From Planctomycetaceae bacterium (GTDB taxonomy: Bacteria; Planctomycetota; Planctomycetia; Pirellulales; Pirellulaceae): DNA of 64,000 nucleotides. Location: NCBI GenBank assembly GCA_020638975.1, contig JACKHN010000016.1:82647-146646 (forward strand), given 5' to 3'. The notes beneath the pieces are model-generated. The model was not told the origin of the DNA. It was given only the letters and a program-made list of their open reading frames with translations, and searched no databases. Of this stretch, positions 44,993 through 54,295 are shown one piece after another. The first letter of the stretch is position 1, and every line of letters starts with the position of its first letter. Made by a program: the position numbers and the translations under genes.

Positions 44993-46846
44993 CTAACCGT
45001 TTCCGAAACGCCACGCCTTAACCGTCCTGCCGCTGTCGTCTTGGAACTCAATCGATTCGATATCCGCGCCGCCCTCGGGCAGCAGCACACGGAGGTGAAT
45101 GACGTTTCCAGTCGCTGGAAGCGAAATTCGATGCTCACGCAAGTCATCGGACGCAGGGCATTCGAACGTAACTAGCTGTGAATCAGGAAAGTCTTTCTGG
45201 CCACTTTGTCGCCATGCGAATCCGGCTTCGCCGAGTTTCTGCGATCGCAGGCGAACGACTGCAGTTAACTTGGCCGGTAACTCGAAACCAGAGCTTACGA
45301 TAAAGGGACGTGGTTGCTTCTCAATAGGTCGGACTTGTAGCACGCCATCTTTGATCTGCGTCGTCGCGTTTCTCGCTGTCCACTCATTGACCGTGTCGTC
45401 ACGTCGGGATCTGGCAGGCGGCTTGGGCGACTGTTTCCCTTCCAAGTAATGATCGAAATACTCTTCCCAGGTAGTCGACATCTGCTTGGTTTCGATGCCT
45501 GGCGGTGATAATGCTTCCGACCACTTTGTTAGTTTGGCGAGGAGCTTCGCGGCGACATCGGGATGTCGAGCCAATAAGTTATGTTTCTCTTCTTGATCCG
45601 CTTCGAGGTCGTACAAGTATTCACGCGCGCCGCCACGCAAATACTTCCACTTGCCCTCGCGAACTGCAGACTGTGCAATCCATCGCCAGTAAAGCGTCTC
45701 GTGGGGAGGGGAGTCCTTCACACCGCTGAGATAGGGCACGAGATTCACCCCGTCCAATTGCGGATCTTCCGGCAGCCCAGCGAGCGAGACGGCTGTCGCC
45801 GCGACATCCAATGAGATCACAGGATGAGGGAAACGCTGGCCGCTGGTTAGATGGCCTTTCCAATACGCGACGAACGGCACGCGAATGCCACCTTCCGACA
45901 GCATGCCTTTCTCACCGTTGAGCGGTTCGTTCAGCGAGCCATCCCAGCCGGGGCCGCCGCCGGGCGCATCGACTTTGTGAATCTTTAGCGGAGCTCCGTT
46001 GTCGCCAATAAAAAAGATCAGCGTGTTTTCTTCGAGATCGTATCTCCTCAGCGTGGTCATAATCTGGCCGACGCCGTCGTCCATCGCCGAGATCATCGCG
46101 AGTGCCTGTCGGCGGCGTTCCGGCATCTTGCCCGGAAAGCGTTCGAGGTATTTGGGCGGCGCGTCTAAAGGTACGTGCGGCGCGCGATACGCGCAGTAGA
46201 AGAAGAACGGTTCGTTGTGATGCCTCTGAATGAACGCACAGGCGGCCTCGCTGTTCGCGTCGAGATGATACAGTTTCGAATCGTCAGGCCCCGGCTCACG
46301 ATCTGTCCCATCAAGATTGAAATTCGCCCACGCGGGTCGACTCGAGTTCTTGTAGTACACGTCATCGAAGCCGTGCTTTACGATTTCACGATCGGGTCCG
46401 AGATGCCACTTGCCCGTCATGCCCGTCGCGTATCCCGCCCCTTTCAATCGTTCCGCGATCGTTTGTTGGGCATCGAAGCCATCCAACGCATCACCATTGC
46501 CGTCGACTCCAAATCGATTTTGACTTCGACCGGATAACAGACCCGCTCGCGACGGCACGCACTGCGGAGCGGTCACATAGCCGGAAGTCATGACTACGCC
46601 GCCGGCTGCCAACGCATCGATGTTCGGAGTCTTCAGATCGTTTTGAATCTCCTGGCACGATAAATCGGAATAGCCGTGGTCGTCGGAGAAGATGAGGATA
46701 ATGTTCGGTTGCTGACGATCAGCGGCACAGATCGCAACGCGTAGGAATCCGCTGCTTACAACAGTAAGAAGCAATGAGTGCCGTGCAAAAGCGGCAAATG
46801 TGCCAAACCTACCGCAGCGACCGCGTTTCCGCTGTGAACTTGCCAT
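44993..46846 (-). CDS. Secreted formylglycine sulfatase
   Basis: The product is 617 aa from the ATG at 46846, with GGAGAG upstream; a longer frame to 46936 has no signal or family sequence. Metal residues Asp55/Asp56 lie in PNIILIFSDDHGYSDLS. The formylglycine motif is CVPSR at 96-100 (YVTAPQCVPSRAGLLSGRSQ). The C-terminus carries an extra beta-rich domain (about 500-617, RPFIVSSGFELPAKL) that may bind carbohydrate. It hydrolyses sulfate esters, probably of sulfated polysaccharides; it needs an FGly-generating enzyme or anaerobic maturase, not seen here. Confidence 0.9.
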   Translation of the reverse strand: MASSQRKRGRCGRFGTFAAFARHSLLLTVVSSGFLRVAICAADRQQPNIILIFSDDHGYSDLSCQEIQNDLKTPNIDALAAGGVVMTSGYVTAPQCVPSRAGLLSGRSQNRFGVDGNGDALDGFDAQQTIAERLKGAGYATGMTGKWHLGPDREIVKHGFDDVYYKNSSRPAWANFNLDGTDREPGPDDSKLYHLDANSEAACAFIQRHHNEPFFFYCAYRAPHVPLDAPPKYLERFPGKMPERRRQALAMISAMDDGVGQIMTTLRRYDLEENTLIFFIGDNGAPLKIHKVDAPGGGPGWDGSLNEPLNGEKGMLSEGGIRVPFVAYWKGHLTSGQRFPHPVISLDVAATAVSLAGLPEDPQLDGVNLVPYLSGVKDSPPHETLYWRWIAQSAVREGKWKYLRGGAREYLYDLEADQEEKHNLLARHPDVAAKLLAKLTKWSEALSPPGIETKQMSTTWEEYFDHYLEGKQSPKPPARSRRDDTVNEWTARNATTQIKDGVLQVRPIEKQPRPFIVSSGFELPAKLTAVVRLRSQKLGEAGFAWRQSGQKDFPDSQLVTFECPASDDLREHRISLPATGNVIHLRVLLPEGGADIESIEFQDDSGRTVKAWRFGNG

Positions 46847-47053
46847 GCTGACTCTCCGAAATGAAAGCGGCGGTGCCGCAAACGAAAGCTGCGACGAGTC
46901 ACAGCACTCCCAACAACTGCATCGCCGATTTCGCACCCAGACGAACGAATACGCTCCTATTGTGCGTGTCTACGGTGTATCATGCCGGTTCGAAGCGAGC
47001 GTCGGTTTATGTTGGTTCTTCAGAGATCATAGCCTTAGCCGGAGTGACTCACT

Positions 47054-48403
47054 ATGGATCGCCGGAGATTTCTCGTTCGTTCTGTTTCTGCCGCGGCCCT
47101 TGCTGCCCTGTCATCCCGAGCGTACGCGGCACCACGTACTAAACCGCGACGTGTTGGCCTGATCGGTTGCGGCTGGTACGGCAAGTGTGACTTGCTCCAA
47201 TTGCTAAATGTCGAGCCGGTCGAGGTGGTGTCGCTGTGCGATGTGGATTCCTTGATGCTCGCCGAAGCCGCTGATCTCTTCGAATCACGTCAAGAATCGA
47301 AGCGGCGACCGCGAATCTATGCCAACTACAAAGACCTATTGGCCGAGAAGGATCTTGATATCGTCTTGGTTGCCACACCCGATCATTGGCACGCCTTGGC
47401 GATGATCGCAGCCGTCGAAGCAGGTGCCGATGTGTATGTCCAAAAGCCGACGGGCGTTGATGTGCTGGAAAGCAGGGCAATGCTCGATGCGGCTCGGCGC
47501 ACGGGCCGAGTTGTCCAAGTCGGGACTCAGCGTCGGAGTACGCCCCACTTGATCGAGGCAAAAGAGCGAGTGGTCGATGCGGGATTACTGGGCGATATCG
47601 CGTATGCGGAAGTGTGTTGCTATTACCACATGCGTACGCGAGAAAACCCGCCCAGCAGCGATCCGCCACCGAATCTCGATTATGAAGCTTGGACAGGCCC
47701 GGCACCGATGCGACCCTATAACAAACTCGTCCATCCAAGATCCTGGCGGGCGTTCATGGAATATGGCAACGGCATCGTCGGTGACATGTGTGTTCACATG
47801 CTCGACATGGTGCGTTGGCAATTGGAATTGGGATGGCCGAAGCGGATCAGCAGCAGCGGCGGGATTTTGGTCGACACCGAGTCGATTGCCAACATCTCGG
47901 ATACGCAAACAGCCACGTTTGACTTTGAGAATCTCGCGGTTGTGTGGACGCATCGCACCTGGGGCACGACACCGGATCCGGAGTATCCGTGGGCCGGAAC
48001 TATCTACGGTTCCAAGGGAACACTGAAGTTGAGCGTCCAAAAATACGACTTTATCCCACACCGCGGCGGAATCCATCTGCATGGCGATGCGGTGATCGAA
48101 CTAGATAAGTATCCGACCGACGCGACCGACGGCGATCAGTGGCGCATGGAAGTCCCCGTAGCCTCAGCGATTCGCGGTCACATGCAAAACTTCTTGGAAG
48201 CTGTGGACGCGAGGAGCAAGCCAATTGCTGACATCGAGCAAGGGCACATCAGCAGCGCCTCATGCATGATGGCGAACAACGCAATGGCACTTCGGCGGTC
48301 GTTGGAATTTGATCCCGCCACACACAGTGTCGTCGGAGACGAAGAGGCCACAAAACTGTTGAAGCGACCCTACCGCGCACCTTACGTGCATCCGGCGGGA
48401 TGA
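47054..48403 (+). CDS. Tat-exported Gfo/Idh/MocA oxidoreductase
   Basis: The product is 449 aa. The Tat signal (MDRRRFLVRSVSAAALAALS) precedes a Rossmann start RVGLIGCGWYGKCDLLQL and the conserved catalytic-lysine region AGADVYVQKPTGVDVLES. It belongs to the exported Gfo/Idh/MocA proteins common in planctomycetes, which use tightly bound NAD(P) to act on sugars in the periplasm. It lies downstream of the divergent sulfatase with a 207-bp gap and could take part in the same polysaccharide work. Confidence 0.87.
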   Translation: MDRRRFLVRSVSAAALAALSSRAYAAPRTKPRRVGLIGCGWYGKCDLLQLLNVEPVEVVSLCDVDSLMLAEAADLFESRQESKRRPRIYANYKDLLAEKDLDIVLVATPDHWHALAMIAAVEAGADVYVQKPTGVDVLESRAMLDAARRTGRVVQVGTQRRSTPHLIEAKERVVDAGLLGDIAYAEVCCYYHMRTRENPPSSDPPPNLDYEAWTGPAPMRPYNKLVHPRSWRAFMEYGNGIVGDMCVHMLDMVRWQLELGWPKRISSSGGILVDTESIANISDTQTATFDFENLAVVWTHRTWGTTPDPEYPWAGTIYGSKGTLKLSVQKYDFIPHRGGIHLHGDAVIELDKYPTDATDGDQWRMEVPVASAIRGHMQNFLEAVDARSKPIADIEQGHISSASCMMANNAMALRRSLEFDPATHSVVGDEEATKLLKRPYRAPYVHPAG

Positions 48404-48620
48404 TGGAGGTCGTTCGATGCGCCGCCGAGCTGCTAGGTACATCTGCGCGCAACGATTACCGGAACAATCAATAAATTCCCGAGAATCCTTACGCAGGAGT
48501 GCCGGATTCTAAATCGCGTAGTTCTGGTGCGGCCTACCGCTTCAGAAGTCACAGTTTGGCGGCAATGGTGGCGTACAATTCCAGAATGGTTGCCCACGAA
48601 CGAGTTTGGAGTCTGTCATC

Positions 48621-49877
48621 GTGAAATTGAAATTTGGAAGATGCACTCGTCGTTCTACGTGCTTGGCTACGTTTGTCACTTACGTTGCGATGCTGCCCCT
48701 CGCAAACTTGGTCGCACAGCAAACGGACCAATGGACCAAGGCGCGACGAGAGCTTGTCGAATTGATCGCCGAAGGCGTCAAAGATCCTCGCGTTCTTCAA
48801 GCCGTTGCGGCGACAGAACGACATCTATTTGTGCCGATCGACCAGCAGCAGAATGCTTACTTTGATATGTCGCTGCCAATTGGTGGTGGTGTTACGATTT
48901 CGCCGCCCTACGTCGTCGCATTTATGACCGAGCAACTCGATCCGCGACCAACGGATCGAGTGTTAGAGATCGGCACCGGTAGCGGTTATCAGGCGGCGAT
49001 CTTGAGCCCGTTGGTCTCCGAAGTCTATACGATTGAGATCATCGAGGATCTCGGTAACGAAGCGGCAGAGCGACTGAAGCGACTCGGCTACGAGAATGTT
49101 CACGTCCGAGTGGGTGACGGTTTCCAAGGCTGGCCGGAACACGCCCCGTTCGACAAAATCATCGTGACGTGCTCGCCTGAGAACATTCCGCAGCCTTTGA
49201 TCGACCAACTGAAGGAGGGTGGCAAGATGCTGATTCCGTTAGGCAGTCGTTACCAACAGTCACTGTGCCTCGTTACAAAGGAGAATGGAAAACTCGAGCG
49301 ACGAGTCTTGGAGTCGACTTTCTTCGTGCCGATGACCGGTCGCGCGGAGGAAGTTCGCAATGCGAAGGTGGACGACGGAGTGCCTGTTCTGGCCAATGGT
49401 AGTTTTGAGCTGTTGAAGGAAGAAAGCGTTCCCGCGAATTGGTACTACTTGCGACAGGCACAAATCGTATCGGATCGCGAAAGCCCGGACGGTGCGATGT
49501 ATCTGAAGCTGGTCAACGCGACTCATGGACGCGTGGCTCAGGTTCTTCAGGCGGTGGGATTGGATGGAAGACGGTTCAAGGATCTTGAAGTTTCCGTAAC
49601 AGCTCGCGCGAGCGACATTGTGCTACCCGAGGACGACTCATTCTCGGGGATAGATATTCGCTTCTACGACGAGCAACGACGACAGGTTGGCGCGGCCAAG
49701 TTTGGGCCTTGGCTCGGTAAGACGTCGTGGGCCGAGTACAGCACTAGGTTTGCTGTCCCGCAAGAGGCTCGGCTCCTGATGATTAGCGTCGGCTTATATG
49801 GAGCGACGGGTGAATTGGACATCGACAACATTCGGATGAGTGCCAAAAAAAACGGCCCGAAGGGGCCGTTCGATTGA
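48621..49877 (+). CDS. pcm: Exported protein-L-isoaspartate methyltransferase-like protein with extra C-terminal domain
   Basis: The product is 418 aa from GTG 48621, with GGAG at 48608-48611; TTG 48606 is an alternative. An N-terminal signal-like segment (CLATFVTYVAMLPLANLVAQ) precedes a PCMT domain (about 45-250): HLFVPIDQQQNAYFDMSLPI, SAM-binding RVLEIGTGSGYQAAILSPLV and FDKIIVTCSPENIPQPLIDQ. This normally repairs isoaspartyl residues using SAM, which is cytoplasmic, so a signal peptide is odd. A C-terminal beta domain (about 260-418, including LDGRRFKDLEVSV) resembles carbohydrate-binding or fibronectin modules. The gene's last codons overlap the terminator of the convergent VWA gene. Confidence 0.78.
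   Translation: MKLKFGRCTRRSTCLATFVTYVAMLPLANLVAQQTDQWTKARRELVELIAEGVKDPRVLQAVAATERHLFVPIDQQQNAYFDMSLPIGGGVTISPPYVVAFMTEQLDPRPTDRVLEIGTGSGYQAAILSPLVSEVYTIEIIEDLGNEAAERLKRLGYENVHVRVGDGFQGWPEHAPFDKIIVTCSPENIPQPLIDQLKEGGKMLIPLGSRYQQSLCLVTKENGKLERRVLESTFFVPMTGRAEEVRNAKVDDGVPVLANGSFELLKEESVPANWYYLRQAQIVSDRESPDGAMYLKLVNATHGRVAQVLQAVGLDGRRFKDLEVSVTARASDIVLPEDDSFSGIDIRFYDEQRRQVGAAKFGPWLGKTSWAEYSTRFAVPQEARLLMISVGLYGATGELDIDNIRMSAKKNGPKGPFD
49845..49870 (-). terminator. Rho-independent terminator of the VWA gene, inside the pcm coding end
   Basis: Read on the minus strand, AACGGCCC-CTTC-GGGCCGTT is followed by TTTTTT, a near-ideal terminator with a 4-base loop. On the plus strand the same bases encode the final residues KKNGPKGPFD of the pcm-like gene. 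Confidence 0.88.
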
Positions 49878-49918
49878 GTCATTGCAGGCGAGATTAGCAC
49901 TGCTGTATTCGTGAGCAG

Positions 49919-52900
49919 TTAGATTCCGCCGCCTAATCCGCCACCGCCGCCTAATCCACCACCGAGACCGCCGCCGCCTTGAGTCCCACTTTGTCCAGAA
50001 ACAAAGTTGAAGGTGTCGACATTGGTAATCCCCGAGGCGATTGGCTGTTGTCCCGCAAGTTCAAACCGCACGTAACGACGACTCGCGTCAATAATCGCCA
50101 TGCCGAACAGTTGATTACCTTCAGGGAATGAGGTGATCTGCGGTCGGAAGCCGACTGCACCGCGACGCCCGAAAGCACGCGGGTCGATTCGACCATCGGC
50201 CAGCCCCCGTCGGACAGCCAACGCGTAATCACGAAGGCTACTCGAATCGCTCGCGGCTCCAAGTTGCTGAGCCAAGATTGCGCGACCCAGTTCAAGCCGT
50301 CCCTTATCAATCGTCGCAATCTTATCTTCCTCAAGCGATTCGATGCGTCGCCCCTCTTTCACTTCAAAGTTAACGATCGCGTCGCGCTCGCCGAGCGGAA
50401 TTTGCTGTTTGCCGTAGGTTTGCTCCGGAGTCCCATAGTTCGTCCAGATCTCGACACTCACCTTCCCAGCGGTAACTTCACCCCAGACGTTCTTCAGCAG
50501 CAATCGGTACTGGCCAGCGAAGCCCTTGGGGCAGACATAGTACTCCGAGTATCCATCGAGCGAGTCGCCACCAGCGTACGCATAAGCATCTCCCAACATC
50601 ACGCCGCCGGACGTTGTCCGAGGGTATCGCCCCGAGCAAACGGTCGCGGAGGGTTCTTCGACCAACATGTCGACATCGGCGTCGCCGGTCCAGGTGACCT
50701 TAACGATACAGTCGCGCGTGACAGCTTCGTTCAATTTGGCCAGGTACTGCTCAGCCTCCGTGTTTCGCCCTTCCTTCTGCATCTTGTCGAACAAGGACTT
50801 TGCAATCCTGCTGGCACGTTTTTCGATCTCTCGGTGCTCTTTCTCCCAAGCTTGGCTCAGGATCCCGATGCTCGCCCATTGCAGCGCGGCTTCGTCATTC
50901 AATGCTTCAGCCAACGTCAACGCTTGAACGAACGGTTCCGGACGCATTGGATTGACAGAGGCGATTTCGTGATAGAGTTTCAGAGCTCGCGATTCGAGTC
51001 CGATGTGCGACATGTAGGAGGCAACGTGAAGAATCTCTTCGTCGTTGCTGCTAAAGTCGACCGCCGACATCAATGCGCGTTCCACTTCTTCCACCGGCTC
51101 GCCGCTGGCAAGCATGGCAATCGACATTGCCTCGTACATCCAGGGTTGCGGCGAACCAGCCCGAACGGCGGCTTGAGTGAGTACAACGATTTCTTGAAGC
51201 TTGGCGTTTGATCCCTTCTCGTCGTTTGCATTTAAGCGACTCTTCGCTGAAGACTGCAACTGTCGTACCGTCTCGCGAACTTGCCGTGCGTGATCGACAC
51301 GTTCAGCCGCCGAGTCGTCGCGATGTGCTGCGAAGTGAGCGTTCCAAGCATCGTATAAAGATTCTCCCTTCTTCCGTTCCAACGTGATCGGACGAATCAC
51401 GGAAGGTGTTGCTGCACGTGGCGACGCGGCAGGCTGCTGCGGTTTCGTCGACTGAGTTTCGGTAGTACCGCCAAGCGACAACTCGTCTTCGACCGCAAAG
51501 AATCCACCCCCGCCACCGCCACCGAATCCGCCGCCACCACCACCGAATCCGCCGCCACCACCACCGAATCCGCCGCCGCCACCACCGAGTCCGCCACCAC
51601 CACCGAATCCGCCGCCGCCGCCACCGAGTGCGCCGCCGCCACCGCTGGCACCGGCACCACTGATGAGTCCAATCGGCATAACGAGGTCGCCCACGGGGTA
51701 GACCTTCGTGACCAACTGAGCCTCGGCAGTTTCGGGCGTAGTGATCTGAAGCACTTCGTCCTTAATGATGTAGGTCAACTCCAACTCGCTCAACATCAAT
51801 CGCAACGCGGAACGAAGCGTGATACCTTTGAGCGAACGAGTAATTGGCGTGCCCGTATCAATTCCAAAGTCATCGAGCGCCTTGGTGTCGATGAAGATCG
51901 GAATATTGTGGTTAAAACCGATATCTTCAATCACATCCTTGAGCGGTTGATCTAAATAGTCGAATGTCGTTTCGTGATCGAGTGCTTGAAAAATTCGAGT
52001 CTCCGATGAACCTGAATTTCCAGCCAAGTCAACAACGGCATACTTCTTACGACGAAGTGTCAGTTGCTCCCAAACGGATGCGTCTGGATAAAGGATTGGA
52101 GGCTCGTCTGGGAACGGGTCCGCTGACCTTTCGACTTGGTACATGGCATCCACAAAATTGCGGTGATGCAAATCGCGGATGCGTGTCAGTCCGTGGAAAT
52201 TTTTCAAGTTTCGAGCGTTCCACAACGCGACGCGCCCCGTCGGGAGGCCTGGCTCAATCGCTTGCACTTGGTCGGCAATGTCAGTTTCCGCCGAGTAGTA
52301 GTTGCCTTCATCGAGCAACGCATTGAATCGATCCAGAAGTTGCTTGATCTTCTGGCGTTTGCGTGCCGTATCTTCGACCAATCGTTCTGCCTCCACGGCC
52401 GCCGCTTTATTCTCTTCGGCGTGCGCCCGACGGTTTTCAACTTCGACACGAATGCGCCCCGCCTCGCGAATCGCGGCCTGGATGCGACCAGCAAGTTGAG
52501 AGCGTACCTCCGCACCGAGATCTGGCTCAGTATCAACGCGCTCCAGCAACACCTTCAATGCCTGAATTGCAGTCTCCGGGTTGCTCGACATTTTTTGGCG
52601 AGCTTCACTCAGGCCAGTCTCCACCTCCGCTTGAATCGCTTCGGATTGGACGCGTTTTTCGGTCTCAACTTTATCGAGGAAGGCACCTGATTCGCCTTCG
52701 AACTCCCGGAGCAAATCGCTCGTCGCCGCTGCGCCGTCACTCTGTAGGTTGATTAGGCTCAACGACGCCTCGCCGTCTGCGGGCGCCGATGTAAATCGGT
52801 CAGCCGCGTCGAGAACGGCAACAGCGTGAGGGTTGCCTGGGTCGCGAGCGACGGCTGCTGCTGCTGCGCTACGAGCACTTGCGATGTCACCTGTGCGCAA

Positions 52901-53986
52901 GGCGTGACCACCAAGTTCAGCCAATTCTTCTGCGTTGTTTGTCATGACGAGGGCGGCCTCGCGTAAACCAGCTGAGCCAACGGTCGGCAATCGCAGGCCA
53001 GCATCCGGTCGAGCGTTGTCCACCAGCTGTGGAAGGAATCCGAAGTCTGGGCTCGAAGCTTCCGGGGTCAGTCTCCAGGATTGGTCGATCTTCTTTCCGT
53101 TGACTTCATAGGAGACCGTCAGATCTTGCGAGCCTGCACCGTCCAGCATACCGACGAGGATCGAATCGCGATCCGCTCGCAGCGGCGGCATCTGCTTAGG
53201 ATACGCCTCGCGTACGAATGTCGGCAACTTTGCAGCGATCGGCCACATAACCGTACCCATTGCGGCACGACCCATTGCGACGCCAGCGTCTTGTCCTGAG
53301 TTCTGATCCGAGTCGAGATACAACATACCGCCGGTGTGATTCGCCAGCGTGGCGAGCAAACGGCCATCACGGTTAGGACCAATCGCCATGCTGGAGACAG
53401 AGGTTCGATTGGCAACTAAGTCCTTGACGATAGCTTCGAACTCTTTGCTTTCGATCACATTGGCGCGGCTCACTCCATCGCCGATATAGACGACCGAACG
53501 TGGGTTCGCATTCGCCGGACCATAGCTGTCGATCGCTCCTTGCAAAGCAGCGAGCATGTCGGTCGAACCGAGTGGTGCTCGCAAGTTCAACTTGCGCAGA
53601 GCCTGCTGCATTTCAGCACTCTTGGGTGCGACGAATCCGTCGGTCAACGGAATCGCATTGAGGTCGACCGCGACCAGCTTGACTCGATCATTGGGGCCGA
53701 ACGAGCCGACCATCGCTTCGAGTGCATCGATAGCGTCGTCGCGATACAACCCCGTCTGACTCGCCGAGGTGTCGAATAACACCACAACATCGTGGGCCGC
53801 CGCTGGCGGGCCGAGGTTGTCAGGCTTGAGACTGAGGGCGAAATACTTTTCGCCAGTTGAAGAATCGAAGGTCGCGAGCCGGGATTCGGCAGCAAAGACC
53901 TGCGAACGACTTGGCAGAGACGTCGCCGTCACTGCAAATACCAAAACGGGTGTCAACGCAAGCAAGAAGTTACTGCGTTTGGACAT
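49919..53986 (-). CDS. Giant secreted VWA / STN-domain / glycine-rich protein
   Basis: The product is 1355 aa from ATG 53986, with GGGAG upstream. The signal peptide is MSKRSNFLLALTPVLVFAVT. The VWA domain (about 60-260) has the MIDAS motif DTSAS at 72-76. A long helical region follows (400-640). An STN/secretin-like short domain (about 670-760) reads DYLDQPLKDVIEDIGFNHNI and LRSALRLMLSELELTYIIKD. A poly-Gly/Phe/Leu linker (about 770-830) is encoded by repeated CCGCCACC DNA, a helical and beta region follows, and a second Gly-rich tail ends the protein (GGGLGGGGGLGGGI). It is a candidate outer-membrane or surface assembly protein; the family appears planctomycete-wide, with no known function. 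Confidence 0.85.
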   Translation of the reverse strand: MSKRSNFLLALTPVLVFAVTATSLPSRSQVFAAESRLATFDSSTGEKYFALSLKPDNLGPPAAAHDVVVLFDTSASQTGLYRDDAIDALEAMVGSFGPNDRVKLVAVDLNAIPLTDGFVAPKSAEMQQALRKLNLRAPLGSTDMLAALQGAIDSYGPANANPRSVVYIGDGVSRANVIESKEFEAIVKDLVANRTSVSSMAIGPNRDGRLLATLANHTGGMLYLDSDQNSGQDAGVAMGRAAMGTVMWPIAAKLPTFVREAYPKQMPPLRADRDSILVGMLDGAGSQDLTVSYEVNGKKIDQSWRLTPEASSPDFGFLPQLVDNARPDAGLRLPTVGSAGLREAALVMTNNAEELAELGGHALRTGDIASARSAAAAAVARDPGNPHAVAVLDAADRFTSAPADGEASLSLINLQSDGAAATSDLLREFEGESGAFLDKVETEKRVQSEAIQAEVETGLSEARQKMSSNPETAIQALKVLLERVDTEPDLGAEVRSQLAGRIQAAIREAGRIRVEVENRRAHAEENKAAAVEAERLVEDTARKRQKIKQLLDRFNALLDEGNYYSAETDIADQVQAIEPGLPTGRVALWNARNLKNFHGLTRIRDLHHRNFVDAMYQVERSADPFPDEPPILYPDASVWEQLTLRRKKYAVVDLAGNSGSSETRIFQALDHETTFDYLDQPLKDVIEDIGFNHNIPIFIDTKALDDFGIDTGTPITRSLKGITLRSALRLMLSELELTYIIKDEVLQITTPETAEAQLVTKVYPVGDLVMPIGLISGAGASGGGGALGGGGGGFGGGGGLGGGGGGFGGGGGGFGGGGGGFGGGGGGGFFAVEDELSLGGTTETQSTKPQQPAASPRAATPSVIRPITLERKKGESLYDAWNAHFAAHRDDSAAERVDHARQVRETVRQLQSSAKSRLNANDEKGSNAKLQEIVVLTQAAVRAGSPQPWMYEAMSIAMLASGEPVEEVERALMSAVDFSSNDEEILHVASYMSHIGLESRALKLYHEIASVNPMRPEPFVQALTLAEALNDEAALQWASIGILSQAWEKEHREIEKRASRIAKSLFDKMQKEGRNTEAEQYLAKLNEAVTRDCIVKVTWTGDADVDMLVEEPSATVCSGRYPRTTSGGVMLGDAYAYAGGDSLDGYSEYYVCPKGFAGQYRLLLKNVWGEVTAGKVSVEIWTNYGTPEQTYGKQQIPLGERDAIVNFEVKEGRRIESLEEDKIATIDKGRLELGRAILAQQLGAASDSSSLRDYALAVRRGLADGRIDPRAFGRRGAVGFRPQITSFPEGNQLFGMAIIDASRRYVRFELAGQQPIASGITNVDTFNFVSGQSGTQGGGGLGGGLGGGGGLGGGI
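51497..51660. repeat. Tandem DNA repeats encoding a Gly-rich linker
   Basis: The plus strand shows near-identical units such as CCACCGAATCCGCCGCC about ten times, coding on the minus strand for GGGGGFGGGGGG-type sequence. This is an expanded coding microsatellite, not a CRISPR array (no spacers). It is a likely hot spot for length variation. Confidence 0.85.
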
Positions 53987-54210
53987 AGTGAACACTCCCA
54001 CCACTGAGGTGACTCTAAAAAGGGCTCTCTCTGTTCCGAAAGACAGAACCCTGCCTTGCCCAATAATTTTAATCGGCGCAGTTCATCCGCCGAGTTTCTC
54101 CATTCTAGGCAGGCGTTTAGGCAAACGCTACCGAAAAAAGATGGAATTTGTGGGGATGCCAGTCTGGGGCAATTCATTAGCAAGTCGCGGTCATACTAAG
54201 CGCGCGCAAT
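53987..54210. promoter_or_regulatory. Upstream region of the VWA gene
   Basis: This 224-bp region separates the VWA gene from the terminator of the acidic-protein gene and should hold the VWA promoter. No clear operator is recognised. Confidence 0.4.
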
Positions 54211-54253
54211 AAAACGGGCGCCGAGCTTCAAGAAAGCCGCTCGACGCCCGTTT
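54211..54253 (-). terminator. Terminator of the acidic secreted protein gene
   Basis: AAACGGGCG (54212-54220) pairs with CGCCCGTTT (54245-54253), with an additional inner CGAGC/GCTCG stem. Read on the minus strand the hairpin ends in TTTTATT, as expected for a terminator of the gene ending at 54296. Confidence 0.8.
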
Positions 54254-54295
54254 GGAGAGGTAGTTTGGTGTACAACTGACACCCGAATCGTGAGC

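Noticed and set aside
50264..51211. 315-residue open frame antisense to the VWA protein
   Set aside because: Shadow frame; composition unlike a protein.
51497..51660. Repeat array as a CRISPR
   Set aside because: The units run directly into each other without unique spacers and encode a Gly-rich linker in a real gene.
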